Below are positions 34,292-46,720 of a stretch of DNA of 64,000 nt, piece after piece (position 1 is the stretch's first letter; every line of letters begins with the position of its first letter). Position numbers and translations under genes: made by a program. A model generated the notes under the pieces. The model made no database searches and was not told the origin of the DNA. It saw nothing but the letters and a program-made list of their open reading frames with translations. The DNA comes from Branchipolynoe longqiensis (taxonomy: Eukaryota; Annelida; Polychaeta; Phyllodocida; Polynoidae). The stretch lies in the NCBI GenBank assembly GCA_030323885.1, contig CM059200.1:186001-250000 (forward strand). Direction: 5' to 3'.

Positions 34292-34960
34292 TTTGCACCT
34301 TGAATAAAAGAGAAGGCAGTCAGGGTCATACTCTCAAACTAGTAAAACCCAGAGCCATTTCAAAGTTAAGGCAACATAGTTTCTCAAACAGGATCATAAA
34401 TAGAGGGGGTGTAATGACGTCACGAGGCAACTTCCGGTGGCCATATTGGATTACATATGCAAGGCTTGGAAGTGCTTACATTGTGTTTATTTACTGATTT
34501 GTTGGTTTATTTGTCACTGTTTTGATCAGTTTGGCCTGAAAAGTTGGGGGAAAGGGGTTTTTTGATGGAGGGAGAGCATTTTAAAAATCATGTAGCCTCA
34601 TATCATGGCTAAAGTGCAGTATGTTGACACTTTGAATGCTCTGTCAAAGAATTAGAGAGGTTCGGGCAGTACCCACTAGGTGGTGCCACATACTTCAACA
34701 GCCCTGATTATAGGTAGGCCCAGTGGTGGCCATAGTGTTCTTGGTATAAGATAGGGGGCGCCATAGGTGGTATTAAGTGTACTCCAAGATGGCTAACTTC
34801 CCAGTGATGACGTCACGTGCACTCCCTCTATATATGGAACAGTCTCCCACAAAATGTTATTGATGCCGAGTCAATTAATTCATTCAAGAATAGATTAGAA
34901 AAAGCATGGGCTGATGATCCAGGGAAATTTGACCCCTTATTCACCACATGCTACTAATTA
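34292..34960 (+). pseudogene. LINE C-terminal tail split by a MITE
   Basis: 34300-34400 encodes a Lys/Arg-rich stretch ending RQHSFSNRIIN; after the 34403-34828 insertion the frame resumes with WNSLPQNVIDAESINSFKNR and stops at TAA 34955-34957. This is the conserved end of LINE reverse transcriptases. The upstream RT is absent. Confidence 0.85.
34403..34828. mobile_element. MITE inserted in a LINE tail, TA duplication
   Basis: Left end gagggggtgtaatgacgtca, right end the near complement tgacgtcacgtgcactccctc, with TA on both sides (34401-34402, 34829-34830). Subterminal aacttccggtggccatattgg and its complement extend the inverted repeat to about 48 bp. Confidence 0.88.
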
Positions 34961-35252
34961 CTCCTTGTGTTGCATATTTACTTGCACTCAAACAACAATG
35001 AGAGACAAATAAGTGTTCACACTTCCTGTCTACCATTCGCTATATCTATATGGAAGTGTTGTGGGCGGGGGAAGGGGGGGTGACAGGATTCCTGTCCAGA
35101 AATACGGATGGATTGATGTCAAGCCATGGATTGAGTTAAAATATAATATTTTGAGTCTACATGATTTTCTAAACGAATTCCATAAAAAAAAAATCAAAAT
35201 TCGACAATACCAAACCAACTCTCAAATGTGAGGATTACAAAGGAACATCAAC

Positions 35253-38200
35253 ATGGCGGCTTCAAGAAAGTTTGGAGTTCAAGTTTCGACTCTAATTTGT
35301 GTATTTTTGCTAATTTTATCAATTTCTGTGAATGTAATGGCGAAATCGAAAGCTGATATTAATGCTGAGGCTGACAAATGGAAAAAGAAGGATGTACGAG
35401 ACTATTCGGATGTGGATATGGAACATCTGTATGAACAGTGGGAGGTGGGTACGACCATTTCTTATGGGTACGACGCCCAGATTTCCCTGAGGCTGAGGCC
35501 GTACAGTAGTCAGTACGCTGGTCCCGTCGTGTGAATCATTGAATGAGAAGATTTGTAGTATTAATCGTCTAATGGAAGCTGGTGCCTTAACTACCCATCT
35601 TACAACTCGACATACATGATAATCGCTTTTGTAGAGTCAGTCTCTTCGAGAGCACAGGCCAGAGCAACGAACTCGGTCTGACTCGGAGGAGGGGGCGTGT
35701 TTTTGTGTGTGTGTCATCACTGTGTGTGTGTGGGGCTGCCAGTCCATGCCCAACACCGTTGAACACGTCATCTCTGTACTCTCACAACATAATGGCCAAC
35801 AAATAGGCTACATCGAGGTACCAAAGTATTGCCAACGAAAATATTGCCCAAGAAAATACCAAACTATTGATTATATTGATCTTGCATATGATATGCATTG
35901 TACTATTAGTAATACTTTTCAAATTTGAGGGGCACTACCTAAACTGTCATGTAAAGCCGGCGTTAAAGCCGTTATGTCAAATTCTCAAAAAGGAGGATGA
36001 GGAACAATAACAATTATAATGCTAGCATTAATATGAATAAGCTATGCTTAGGACCGACCCCCGATATAACTACAGCAAAGTATTTTATGACTGCACATGT
36101 ATTTTTTTTACTCCACTCGCGGTGTTCGATTTGAAATTCTAGCAACTCGCAGTCGTGATAATCGTATACGGCTGTCTTTTCCGTGGAAGAAACTATTAAT
36201 ATTTCATTTGTGCATCCATGTTTATGCCAAATTGTTCTTTATTTCTTTTAATTTTGAATAATATCAAAGTTTTGAACTGCGCATATCGGCAAATTATATG
36301 GCAGCGGGCATTTGTTTTGATATATTATTAATACCGACCCACCCACGGGGAGGCTAATGACTAACACGTGTACATATATATACATATACATAAACAATAT
36401 ATCCATAAACAATACCCACAGAGGATTTCGTCAAAATCCAGCAACCGGAAATGGAAATAGACCTCTATGGGCACCGCTATTTGTAAACTAGTGTTGAATA
36501 ACAAAAATCCAGCAAACGGAAACAGAAATCGCTCGTCGAACTTCGGTCCGCAGCAAGCAGGGTAGACGACAGCTATTGGTTAATAATATATCAAAACAAA
36601 TGCCCGCTGCCATAGAATTTGCCGATACGTGCAGTTCAAAAGTTAGAGTTTATTCAAAATTATAATAACAATTTGGGATAAACATGGATCCACAAATGAA
36701 ATATTAATAGTTTACTCCGCGTAAACGACGGCCGTATTCGGGTCACTCGAGTTGATAGAATTTCACATCGAACACCGCGAGTGGAGTAAAAAAAAATCAT
36801 AAAATACTTTGCTGTAGTTAATCGGTGGGTCGGTCCTAAGCATTGCTTATTCATATTATATTATTAACCAATAGCTGTCGTCCACCCTTGCTTGCTGTGG
36901 ACCGAAGTTCAATGAGCGATTTCCACTTCCGTTTGGTGGATTTGGATTACTCTGTTAGACACAAGTTTACAAATGGCGGTGCCCATAGGGGGCTATTTCC
37001 GTTTCCGTTTGCTGGATTTTGGTGATTTCATTTCCCACCTCTATGGGTAGGAGTATTGTTTATGTGTATATATCTACATGCGTTAGTCTTAAGCCTCCCC
37101 GTGGGTGGGTCGGTATAATAATTATGTACCGTGAAATCATTTCCCGCCTTTCAAAGTGTATTATGTGGTATTGTTTAGTTTAATTAAGTTATGAATTAGA
37201 AAAAAATACTATTTCAATGTAATTTGGTAATGAAAATTTGTGTAGCTGGGTCGTTCTCAGAAGTTGTGTAGGCCTACTAATACTGTGACATCAGTGCCAC
37301 AAAATCAAAATGCTGTCAAAGTCCTATATACAAGCTTCCTCAATGTGTATGTCCTTTTGCATCTGAATAATTGAAAATAAGCATATTCTGACATTTTTAA
37401 GTAGGTCAACTGATGCTCACACCCAATAAATAGCAGTATAGCATGGAAACCAATCTGACTCCAAAATCAAATATTTTCCACACAAAGCTTGACATTTTTA
37501 GGACATTTCATATGCCACTTGCTTTATAAAGAGTAGTAATAATAATTTGAAACCTCATTGCTATGGTTTTGTGTTATTTGTGATGATTAAATAGAAAAGC
37601 AGACATATTAGCAAGGTAACAGTTAGGTAAAGGATTCACCCGGTACTCGCAGTACACGGGTGAATACCAACCCTATATAAAAACGGTCGAAAAAGCGGGT
37701 TAATGAATTGAGAGCCTAATTTCACAATCTAAGAAGCAACAATTATTCTTTACATATGTCTTATTGATAGCCCGCTACCTTTGAGTCTAGGTAACAGTGG
37801 AATCAACAATTTTACACAAATGTTTGGCTCAAATTTCAATGTCAGGATTTATCTTTTACTATACCATAACTGGGTCCATGCATAGAGTGTCAAATGGTGA
37901 GAATAGTTCCTATACTGTATCTGTCCTCAGTGTTTGATACAGAGTTTCATAGTACTTGCAAGTGGAAACGAAATGTTACGATGTTAATGACTCCAGAAAA
38001 GGTTAACTATTTCATAATTTTTCTAGAAATAAATGTCTTCAACTTAATGAAGACATTGTATATGACCAGTTGAAGTGAAATGTACTGTTGTTCAGAGGTT
38101 TTCATCAAGTCTGTGACACTTTCAATGCTGTTGACAATGTCACAAATTAATGATGTAATTTTCTATTTATTTAGCTATATCCATCCCATTAAGATACATA

Positions 38201-41200
38201 ATACACAATATTAGCATTTATTTTTGATCTAAAATATCTCCCACATTATTGGGCTAAATGATGAAATCTAAATATTGACACTCCAATAATGGGTTTATTT
38301 GAAATATGCATTTCAAGTAGACTACCTCAAGTGGTACACAGTTTCTGAGAACGACCCAGCTATAAGATTTGTGAAGACATTGATAATGTCATTGCTGTTA
38401 GTACGTGGATTAGTATATGTAGGGTTTTATTTTATTTATTTATTTTTAAATTATTGCATTTGATTTCGAACAGGAGGCAGAGGAGGAACTTGAGCCCGAT
38501 GAGTTACCCGAGTGGAAACGTCCACAGCCCAAGCTGGATATATCAAAATTAGATCCCAATAACCCAGAGGCCATGATAAAAGCCACAAAGAAGGGCAAGA
38601 CACTCATGATGTTCGCCAGCGTCTCGGGTAAGAACCTCACCACACAATTTTGTTTGTTTATTAGGTTACCCAGTAACATACCGAGAAAGACCTAGGATCG
38701 AACGCATCAATGTGATAATTTCTTACTTATCTCAACGATAGGAATTGTCGTAATAAGGATATTGCAAGGTGCGCTGTTTCCTGATGAAAAACTTGCTGCA
38801 ACCCAGCACGTCGGGTCGCAGCTACAGTTTATGGCACCGAACGCGGTGGCCGAATCAGTAGTGCCTGGTACACACCTCCCGTTTACGATTCACGCATTCA
38901 CGTTTACGACTGCGCATCACAACCCCGACCCGTCCCGTATACGATCTAAAACTGCCCGATTCGTTTTTCGAATCCTTTGCGATTTCAGTTTTAACCCCTA
39001 AAACTGAGTTTTAAGTCGCGAATTGCAAGGCTCTGGTGTGCTAGGGGGTCACACACCTAACGACTAAAACTCAAACTTATGCACGAAACGGGCAGTTTTA
39101 GGTCGTATACGGGAGGTGTGTGCCGGGCATTAGAAGTGCGGAATATCAAGGATTTGAATTCCACAGAGTCAGACCAATGACTTGCAACTTTGATATTTGT
39201 CGCTACCTAGATTTACACTCTGCATTAATTTAATAGGATATGGCGAGGACTAATTAAGTAATTTGTTCAGTATCAGGATGATGTGAGTGGATGGAATATA
39301 GAGTCACGATGCAGGTGGTCCAGTCTCCCAGTGGTGCAGCACTATGAAGTTGCCATGAGTGCACAGTCAAAAGTCAATACTTGTCTTGATATGACCTTAG
39401 ATATTGCTAGGATGTAAAACCCCAACAAACGCACACCATGATACAGGAAGTGCTATCTTATCTTGTGGAATATTTGCTAGGACAATTTCACTGAAATCTA
39501 CATTAGAAATAAATGTATGGTAAGTACAGGTCTACAAAGTTTGGTTATCAGTATCAGTAGACATGTGGTTATAGAGATCTGCAAAGGAAGTTTGAACTAA
39601 GGTATATGTTATTTAGTGAAGGATAGGTTCTATAGTGAAGGATAAGCTGTAGCTGACACTCAGAGTGCTGGAACCGACGGTGGCCGAATCGGTAGAGTGC
39701 AGGCTTCCCGTATGGAAGACCGGAAGTTTGAAACCCAGCCAAGTCAAACCAATAACTTACGAAATCGATACTTGTCGCTACCTAGCCTGATGCTCAGCAT
39801 TAAAGTTGCATGGTCCGATGGTTTTGAGTTTCTCTCATTTTCTGAGATAACCATATAAGGTTGTTGATTATAATCTACCTTACTTTAGTTTGAAGTAACT
39901 TTTATTTTAAATCGCTAACTTTTGAGATATTTGAAATGGAAATCTTGCCAAAACTCTATCACCATAGGCTTCTGCAGTAGTAACAGGTTATATTAATTGA
40001 CTCAGTATCCCCTTATATGTGACGACAAATGTTTAATAAGTGCACCAGCATCTAAGTTAGATATGTAGAATCAAATCTAGATAATTGTTTTGGTTTTGAA
40101 AATGTTATGTTTTCACCGGACTATGCAGCTTTATTACTAGGGTAGGACAAGGATTGGCTAGCTTAGTATCACTATTAGGATAATGTGACTGAGTGAGGAA
40201 TACCTCTCCACCAGATCCTCCTGCACTTTGATGTATCCTACTCATCTGGACCTTTCCTTAACGCCATTAAGTTCAACCCAATGTGGTATTCTCCTCGCAT
40301 TAAGTGAGGAGGGGCGTGGGGGAGTAACGTATCTTGTGAATGACGCTACCTGAGTGCAGTTGTCCAATTACTGAGCTTTAGCATTACGCAAAGGGAAATA
40401 CTGGATGATATGTAAGTGTGCTGTGTTGGAGCTTAATGCCCTCAGGTTCGAACGCTGATCGATTCAAACTAATGACTTAAAAATGTATACTTGTCACTAT
40501 CGAGCCTGACAATCGGCGTTTATAAGGTAGGACAAAGAGCAGTGGAATGAGAAAGACCAATTGTCTGTAATTGAAATTTCCCCTGCTTAACCAACTAATG
40601 TACAAAAAAAAGAAAAGATGTGTACTTGTACTTGCAGGAAACCCAACTGAGAAGGAGACGGAGCAGATTACCAAAATCTGGCAGTCGAGCCTGTACAATG
40701 CTAACATGGAAACACAGAGGTATGGTTAAACAAACTAACAATCTTGGTTCAAGCGGGTGTTTTGGTATTCCAAGGATGCTTCAACCATTAAGGTGTTCTA
40801 ATATTTTCCTTATGCTGTTGTGAACACAGATGTGAATTTTCTGTTGATTTCTCTGGTGAATTTTCACTTGAAAATAAAAGAATGTATCCCCCCCCCCTTA
40901 AGATTTGCTAGAAAATAGGAGAATAATTCATCTGAAAACATTAGCATACAGCTATAGTCAAGACAATAAACTCCTAACAAAACCACAAAGGGCAACTAGA
41001 GCAAATAATGCGCCACTACTAAAGCAGACCAGAAGCCAAGTAAAAGCTCACAAGAGAAGCACGCTAGAAATGGCTGCCAAGGTGTGGAATGCCCAAACAG
41101 TAAAGGAACGACAAATTCCTGACCTAAAAACATACAAAAAATATCTGTGCAAAATAAGGCTAGGAACCCCCAACTAAGCTGCACGCAAAGGGGCAGGTGA

Positions 41201-44200
41201 TATGTCACGGCCCACCAGCGAGACGCCCAATGGAAGGTAACCATACCAAAAGAGGCCAGATAGCACACCACACAGCTATGTACAAGCCTATGATATGTAA
41301 ATAGGAGTAGGCTAGTCTAGAAATAAGAGTAGAAAAAATAAAGCACATATATGCCAAGAAAATCCAAAAAAATTAACATAGACTATTAACCAGACCAACC
41401 AACTATCTATCTGCTACTGAAATACAGGCAATCAAATACCTTATCAGCAGCTACTGTGTGATAAGACAACACCAACACTACAGCTGGCCAGCATTGAAAA
41501 CAAGCCTGAATACCCAGGCTTATATGCTATGGACAGTATAAATACAGCCTCAATAAAAAAAAAAATTAATTTAAAAAAACCTCCAGTCACACTCAAGCAC
41601 TCACAAATAAAGGATAACTTTTCACTTCCCACTTTCATCCTAGGATGTAAAGCCCAACAAACAAACAAAGTACACGGTGATATGAAGAGTTCACGTAGAA
41701 AACCCTGGTAACTGCAAATTTGATCAGGTAAAGACTCCTGAGTACGGGACCAGACCAATCCAGTATCACAGCTGTCCAGCATTGAAAACAAGCACCCTCA
41801 CGGGAGCTTATACGTTATGGGCAGAATAAAAAAACTCACCAAAAAAAAAAAAATCCAAGAATTTGATTAAAATAAAAGATTTGTACCTGAAGGTCATTTT
41901 GATTTTCACTAGTTCCACTTTACTTGTGATGAAACGGATATGGAACAATGAGCAAAAAAAAATTGGAATGCGAAAAAAATTTACCTATTGAAGATTGATT
42001 CCAATGTTTATCTCAATTTTTGGATTGGCTTTACGGGGATTTGCACCAGAACTCATGTAAGTGTGCTGTGTTTTAGCTAGTGCCCTCGGGTTCAAACCCT
42101 GGCCGAGTTAAACCAATGACTTATATCACAAATTGATACTTATAGCTACTTATCCTGGCGCTCGGTATTACTAGGATAGAGCAAGGAGCAGTGTAATGTT
42201 TCCCTTTTATTTAGCAATGTTTTGAATTCTAGCTAGTGTTAACTGTTATTGCCACATGCTTCTACATCAGATTCTAAGTGGCCGGACAAACTTGTCGGTT
42301 GCAAATTAAGACCGACACCAAATGCGGTGGCTGAATCGATAGGCTTCCTATGCGGAAGGTTGGAAGTTTGAATCCTGGTCAAGTCAAACCAATGACTTAC
42401 AAAATTTATGCTTGTCATTATCTAGCCTGGTGTTTTGCATTACTAGGATAGGGTAAGGGCTAGTTTGCTTAGTATCAGAATAATGTGACTGAGTGGATAT
42501 TAGGTCATGGTGCCGGTAGTATTATCTCCTAGTGGGAAATCACTATAAAGTCACTACGAGTGCAAACTATCACAAGTCGATAAACGTATTGATATGACCA
42601 TATATGTTGCTAAGATATAAAACCCAGACAAACAAACATCGAACGCTGACGACCTAGTTCTGGAATAATTTTCCTTATACATTGGGAAGAGTGTCAGAGA
42701 CCAGTTGGGTTTGTTATATGGATTGCATGTTCTAAGTTGCTGGTTGCTGATTTTCAGGTACGTTGTGGGTGCTAACCGAGTGCTCTTTATGCTGAAGGAT
42801 GGCTCTTATGCGTGGGACATCAAGGATTATCTTGTTGACCAGGAGCAGTGTGAGGTGGTGACAATAGACGGACAAGATTTTCCAGGCAAAGGATCACCGA
42901 AGGTGAGCATTACTAAACACTGAAAATAAGTAACGTGAGCAATGCTAAGCATGGTGAAAATGTTACAAGCAAACATGACAGACAAACATAAACATTCCTA
43001 AGCACAGTGAAAATGTGGAAAGCATACTTGATAGACAAACATGAACATTCCTAAACACAGTGACAATGTGGCAAGCATATGTGATCTAGAGAAACATGAA
43101 CATTCCTAAGCACAGTGACAATGTGACAAGAAAACATGATAGACAAACATGAACATTCCTAAGCACAGTGACAATGTGACAAGCATACATGATAGACAAA
43201 CATGAACATTCCTAAGCACAGTGAAAATGTGACAAGCATACATGATCTAGATGAACATTCCTAAGCACAGTGACAGTGTGACAAGAAAACATGATAGACA
43301 AACATGAACATTCCTAAGCACAGTGACAATGTGACAAGCATACATGATAGACAAACATGAACATTCCTAAACACAGTGACAATGTGGCAAGCATACATGA
43401 TCTAGATGAACATTCCTAAGCACAGTGACAGTGTGACAAGAAAACATGATAGACAAACATGAACATTCCTAAGCACAGTGACAATGTGACAAGCATACAT
43501 GATAGGCAAACATGAACATTCCTAAGCACAGTGACAATGTGACAAGCATACATGATAGACAAACATGAACATTCCTAAGCACAGTGAAAATGTGGCAAGC
43601 ATACATGATAGACAAACATGAACATTCCTAAGCACAGTGAAAATGTGACAAGCATACATGCTAGACAAACATGAACATTCCTAAGCACAGTGACAATGTG
43701 ACAAGCATACATGATAGACAAACATGAACATTCCTAAGCACAGTGACAATGTGACAAGCATACATGATAGACAAACATGAATATTCCTAAGCACAGTGAA
43801 AATGTGACAAGCATACATGATAGACAAACATGAACATTCCTAAGCACAGTGACAATGTGACAAGCATACATGATATACAAACATGAACATTCCTAAGCAC
43901 AGTGAAAATGTGGCAAGCAGACATGATAGACAAACATGAACATTCCTAGTGAAAATATGACAAGCAAACATAATAGACAGATAGACATAAACATTCTTAA
44001 ACACAGTGAAAATGTGACAAGTATACATGAACACTCCTAAGCATCGAGAAAATGACAAGTGAATGTGATAGATACACTTGAACACTCCTAAACACGGTGA
44101 AAATGTGACACGTAAACATGAGAGACAGACATTCCCAAACACAGTGAAAAGTCACTCCAGATTAAAGTAAAGTAAATTGTAGCGATCAAACAAATTTGGC

Positions 44201-44430
44201 AGAAAGTTAAGACCATTATATTATGCAACTTTAATCAGTTTGCATTCAGCAGTCACGTTTTGCATTATCCTTTCTAGTTCGAAGAGCCTAAAGGGAAAGG
44301 AAAGGCACCACCATCAGGTAAAGGGACTCCAGCGACGGAGAAAAAGAAAACAAAAAAGAAGAAGACAAAATCAACTGAAGACAACCGCACTGAACGAAAG
44401 GGGAAGAAAGCAAAGAAAGTCGAGTTGTGA
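35253..44430 (+). CDS. MESD: MESD, LRP/LDL-receptor chaperone, complete
   Basis: Five exons: 35253-35444, 38474-38627, 40638-40719, 42758-42902, 44278-44430; all GT/AG and in phase, 241 residues. MESD is an ER chaperone that folds the beta-propeller/EGF modules of LRP5/6 and related receptors, so it supports Wnt signalling. Exon 1 gives a signal peptide (hydrophobic core STLICVFLLILSIS) and the conserved KKKDVRDYSDVDMEHLYEQW. Exons 2-4 give the core domain, including KKGKTLMMFASVSG, VLFMLKDGSYAWDIKDYLVD and a Cys near the end. Exon 5 is a Lys-rich tail. The last four residues, KVEL, fit an ER-retrieval signal, as the vertebrate protein ends in a similar tetrapeptide. First ATG used. Introns carry a 1.1-kb MITE, a SINE and a large minisatellite. 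Confidence 0.96.
36030..37118. mobile_element. Interleaved inverted repeats A-B-A'-B'
   Basis: A (about 36030-36332, gaataagctatgcttaggac to gcgggcatttgttttgat) is the inverse of A' (about 36578-36862). B (about 36332-36590, accgacccacccacgggg...) is the inverse of B' (about 36862-37118, ending ccccgtgggtgggtcggt). The order is staggered rather than nested. A related end (gcaatgcttaggaccgaccc) occurs at 20325-20345. MESD intron 1. Confidence 0.85.
37243..38362. mobile_element. 1.1-kb MITE-like element, perfect 20-bp ends
   Basis: Starts tagctgggtcgttctcagaa and ends with its exact complement. No ORF over 60 codons. It fills most of the rest of MESD intron 1, to 111 bp before exon 2. The ends resemble those of 46883-47215. 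Confidence 0.85.
38838..39432 (+). mobile_element. SINE-A interrupted by a MITE
   Basis: Head gaacgcggtggccgaatcag at 38838; the head resumes after the insert with aagtgcggaat and continues to ttagatattgctaggatgta and an accccaacaaacg tail. MESD intron 2. Confidence 0.9.
38862..39130. mobile_element. MITE nested in SINE-A, TAG duplication
   Basis: Left end tgcctggtacacacctcccg, right end the near complement cgggaggtgtgtgccgggca. TAG is duplicated (38859-38861, 39131-39133). Confidence 0.88.
39675..40200 (+). mobile_element. SINE-A interrupted by MITE-C
   Basis: Head ggtggccgaatcggtagagt and first body part to tgatgctcagcat; body resumes at ctagggtaggacaagg after 40136 and breaks off after tgactgagtg. 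MESD intron 2. Confidence 0.85.
39803..40133 (+). mobile_element. MITE-C nested in SINE-A
   Basis: aagttgcatggtccgatgg to accggactatgcagcttta, with TTA before (39800-39802) and after (40134-40136). Confidence 0.88.
40400..40612 (+). mobile_element. SINE-B copy, next to MESD exon 3
   Basis: Head with gccctcaggttcgaacgctg, body, 3' end agaccaattgtctgtaattg. It ends 26 bp before exon 3. Confidence 0.8.
40870..41180 (+). pseudogene. LINE reverse-transcriptase C-terminal tail
   Basis: Encodes TRANNAPLLKQTRSQVKAH, STLEMAAKVWNAQTVKER and LKTYKKYL before a stop, again the end of a non-LTR RT but of a family different from the 34.3 kb one. A 3' region follows. Confidence 0.75.
41470..41850 (+). repeat. 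LINE-associated 3' modules, two copies
   Basis: 41470-41570 (ctacagctggccagcattga) and the diverged 41757-41850 (cacagctgtccagcattgaa). Both end in A-rich tracts, as expected of a LINE 3' end. Confidence 0.7.
42055..42200 (+). mobile_element. SINE-B copy, truncated
   Basis: Head gtgccctcgggttcaaaccc, body to agcaaggagcagtgtaatg. MESD intron 3. Confidence 0.75.
42315..42640 (+). mobile_element. SINE-A copy
   Basis: aaatgcggtggctgaatcga through atgttgctaagatataaaac with an acaaacaaac tail. It is more diverged than the 49-kb copy. MESD intron 3. Confidence 0.88.
42945..44140. repeat. 53-bp minisatellite in MESD intron 4
   Basis: About 22 copies of a 46-53-bp unit containing aagcacagtgacaatgtgac and aaacatgaacattcct. 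The array begins about 40 bp after exon 4 and decays toward 44140, before exon 5. Short units with gatctagatgaacattcct mark a variant. Confidence 0.92.
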
Positions 44431-46455
44431 TAAGCCTATTTTAATTTCTTTTTAAATGTATTAACAACTAATTATATTTGTTGGAAGTCCATCAGCATAG
44501 TGCATTCCATCTTTTTCTGAATGGGCATGGATTGTGCCAACGCACCGTCATGGATAACGCCATGAGCTGTGAAAATGTTTCTTCTTCATCTGCATTATGC
44601 CATTATAGGTTTCCTACTGCTGAAGCCAGCCGTACACCTTACTAAGTTTATACTTATCGGCAATGTCATGACCGCGCACCTAGCAGATTATGCTACCACC
44701 ATAGACTTGTTAAAGATATGGCCACCTGATTATAACTGTACGTTACATGAGTGTTCGCTATGTGATATATCTTTAAAAAGTATTCAAATTTTCAAAATAT
44801 CAACTGCATTGTACACAAAACTGCTACAAATAGCCATTGAATACTGAGTGTAATGGTCCTGGACAAACCACTCGTTACCTACTGAGTCCGAGCCTAAATA
44901 TGTAATGGCTAATGCATTGAAGGTATAGGTGGAATTACATAGGTTATAAGGCATCATCCAAGCGCTTCTAATTAACTATTAGTCAAAGTAGGCTTTGTAG
45001 TGTAAATCTGTTTCAGTTCTATTTGTATCGAAAAAGCATATTCAGCCGTAAGCATGTCCTGGCCTACGTCATTCTGGTCTAGGTCATTCTTTAACAGACA
45101 AGAAAGGTCACTGGAGCTGAATGACTCGAACAGGCACAACTTGACCACAGTGACCTTCGGTCTTCATTGGGGCCTAAATAGCGCCCAGAGAACAGGCTGT
45201 TTCAAAACATACAAACTATGACTACTCGTATACGATCATGATAATTGTAAGTAAAGTTGTGTTGGGCATGTAATTGTCCCTTTAAGTGACCTAACAAAAA
45301 TACTCAGCACTAATTATCAGCCAAAGTAATAAATGAATAGATTACCGCTGTTTTCTCAGGTCCATGGCGGGCTGTAATGCCATGACATTTAGGTGCGGAT
45401 GATGATGGGTGGAAAGGAGGAAATAGATGTCAGGACATTGGATAATTCTCCAAGACCTTCATGAGACTTCCCAGGCTGTTGATGTTTAAATCTCATAGTT
45501 TTGCATTATTTCCACATGAGGTGTTCATTGAGGTGTTCCTTATTAGATTAGGACTACAACTGCCAATGTGCATATTCCAATCACTCTTGCATTGTTATGG
45601 CAGTTACACAGTGATAATCCTTGCCAAAGCAATATCTACAGCAGTTACGGCAGTGTTAACCCTTGCTCTGGCAATACCTACATCAGAACGAGAGTGAGAA
45701 GCGTCTGTCACATATGTTTACTGCCCCCTATGACTTCCGAGATTCTGAAGCTGGGCTAATAATGAAGCTCCTGAGATACATGATCAATCCAGTAAACTGG
45801 TGCAGTGTACATGCCAGATGAGGAGAGTAGTGCATTCAGAGTGTGTGGTGCACTGGTGGAGCAGTGGTGGGTCTTGCTGCCTGCAAACACAGAAGTGTAA
45901 TGGGGTTACTAATTAGGTCAGAGACGTATAACCAAAGTCAGCACTCTGTAGCTGGGGTGTCAGCAGCTGTCAGAGGAGGCGAGAGTTGGTGAACACACAT
46001 ACAGGAAGTGGTATTTTATCTCATTTAAAATATTTACCGAGGCAATTTCACCACTGTCTATATTAGAAGCAAATGTACAGCAAGGACCTGAATGAGTTGG
46101 TCATCAGGAACCATGTGCTTATGAGTTCAAGGTGAGTTGAGCCTCTAGTGAAGGATAGCGCTGTGAGGGAACACACGCACCACCTCCACTTAAGCACACC
46201 AGATCCTACCTTCAGTCCCTCCTAAGGAACCAGCAGCCACAAACTCAGGATCGGTCCATCTTGTACAGAGACTGGCATCTGCCGCCACCTAACTGCAATG
46301 ACCCACTATTGCTCTCATTGCAAATATGTTACTAAACCAGCAAGCATCATGGGCTCAATGCTGCATCTTAACTGCTAAGCTTGTGGGGCAGCCACTTAGA
46401 CTTCTGTTATAGTCCTCAGGTGATGCATGTTTTAAATGGCTGAATGATTTGTTTG
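44431..46455. other. Unassigned sequence after MESD
   Basis: About 2 kb with no exon or repeat family that I can support. 45560-45670 has two short related stretches (tatggcagttacaca, tacggcagtgttaac). Confidence 0.4.
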
Positions 46456-46720
46456 TTTGAGTTTTATATCCTAGCAACATATCAAGACAAGTCATATGAA
46501 TACAGGTACCGACTTGTGACAGTGCACATGCACAGCAGCTTTATAGTGCCGCCCCACTGGGACACTGGACCACTGGCACCATGTCCCAATATCCCGCTCA
46601 GTCACATACTAATAATACCGAGCAAAGCCTGTCTTATTAATGCCAGATTAGGCAGTAACAGATATCAAGTTTGTAAGTCATTGGTTTGAGTCGGTTAGGG
46701 TTTGAATCAACTATAATAAG
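46456..46720 (-). mobile_element. SINE-A copy, old
   Basis: Minus-oriented: ttttatatcctagcaacata to gtcattggtttgagtcgg. Many substitutions. Confidence 0.8.

Noticed and set aside
42945..44140. CRISPR array
   Set aside because: Units are contiguous and similar along their whole length, with no unique spacers, in an animal intron.
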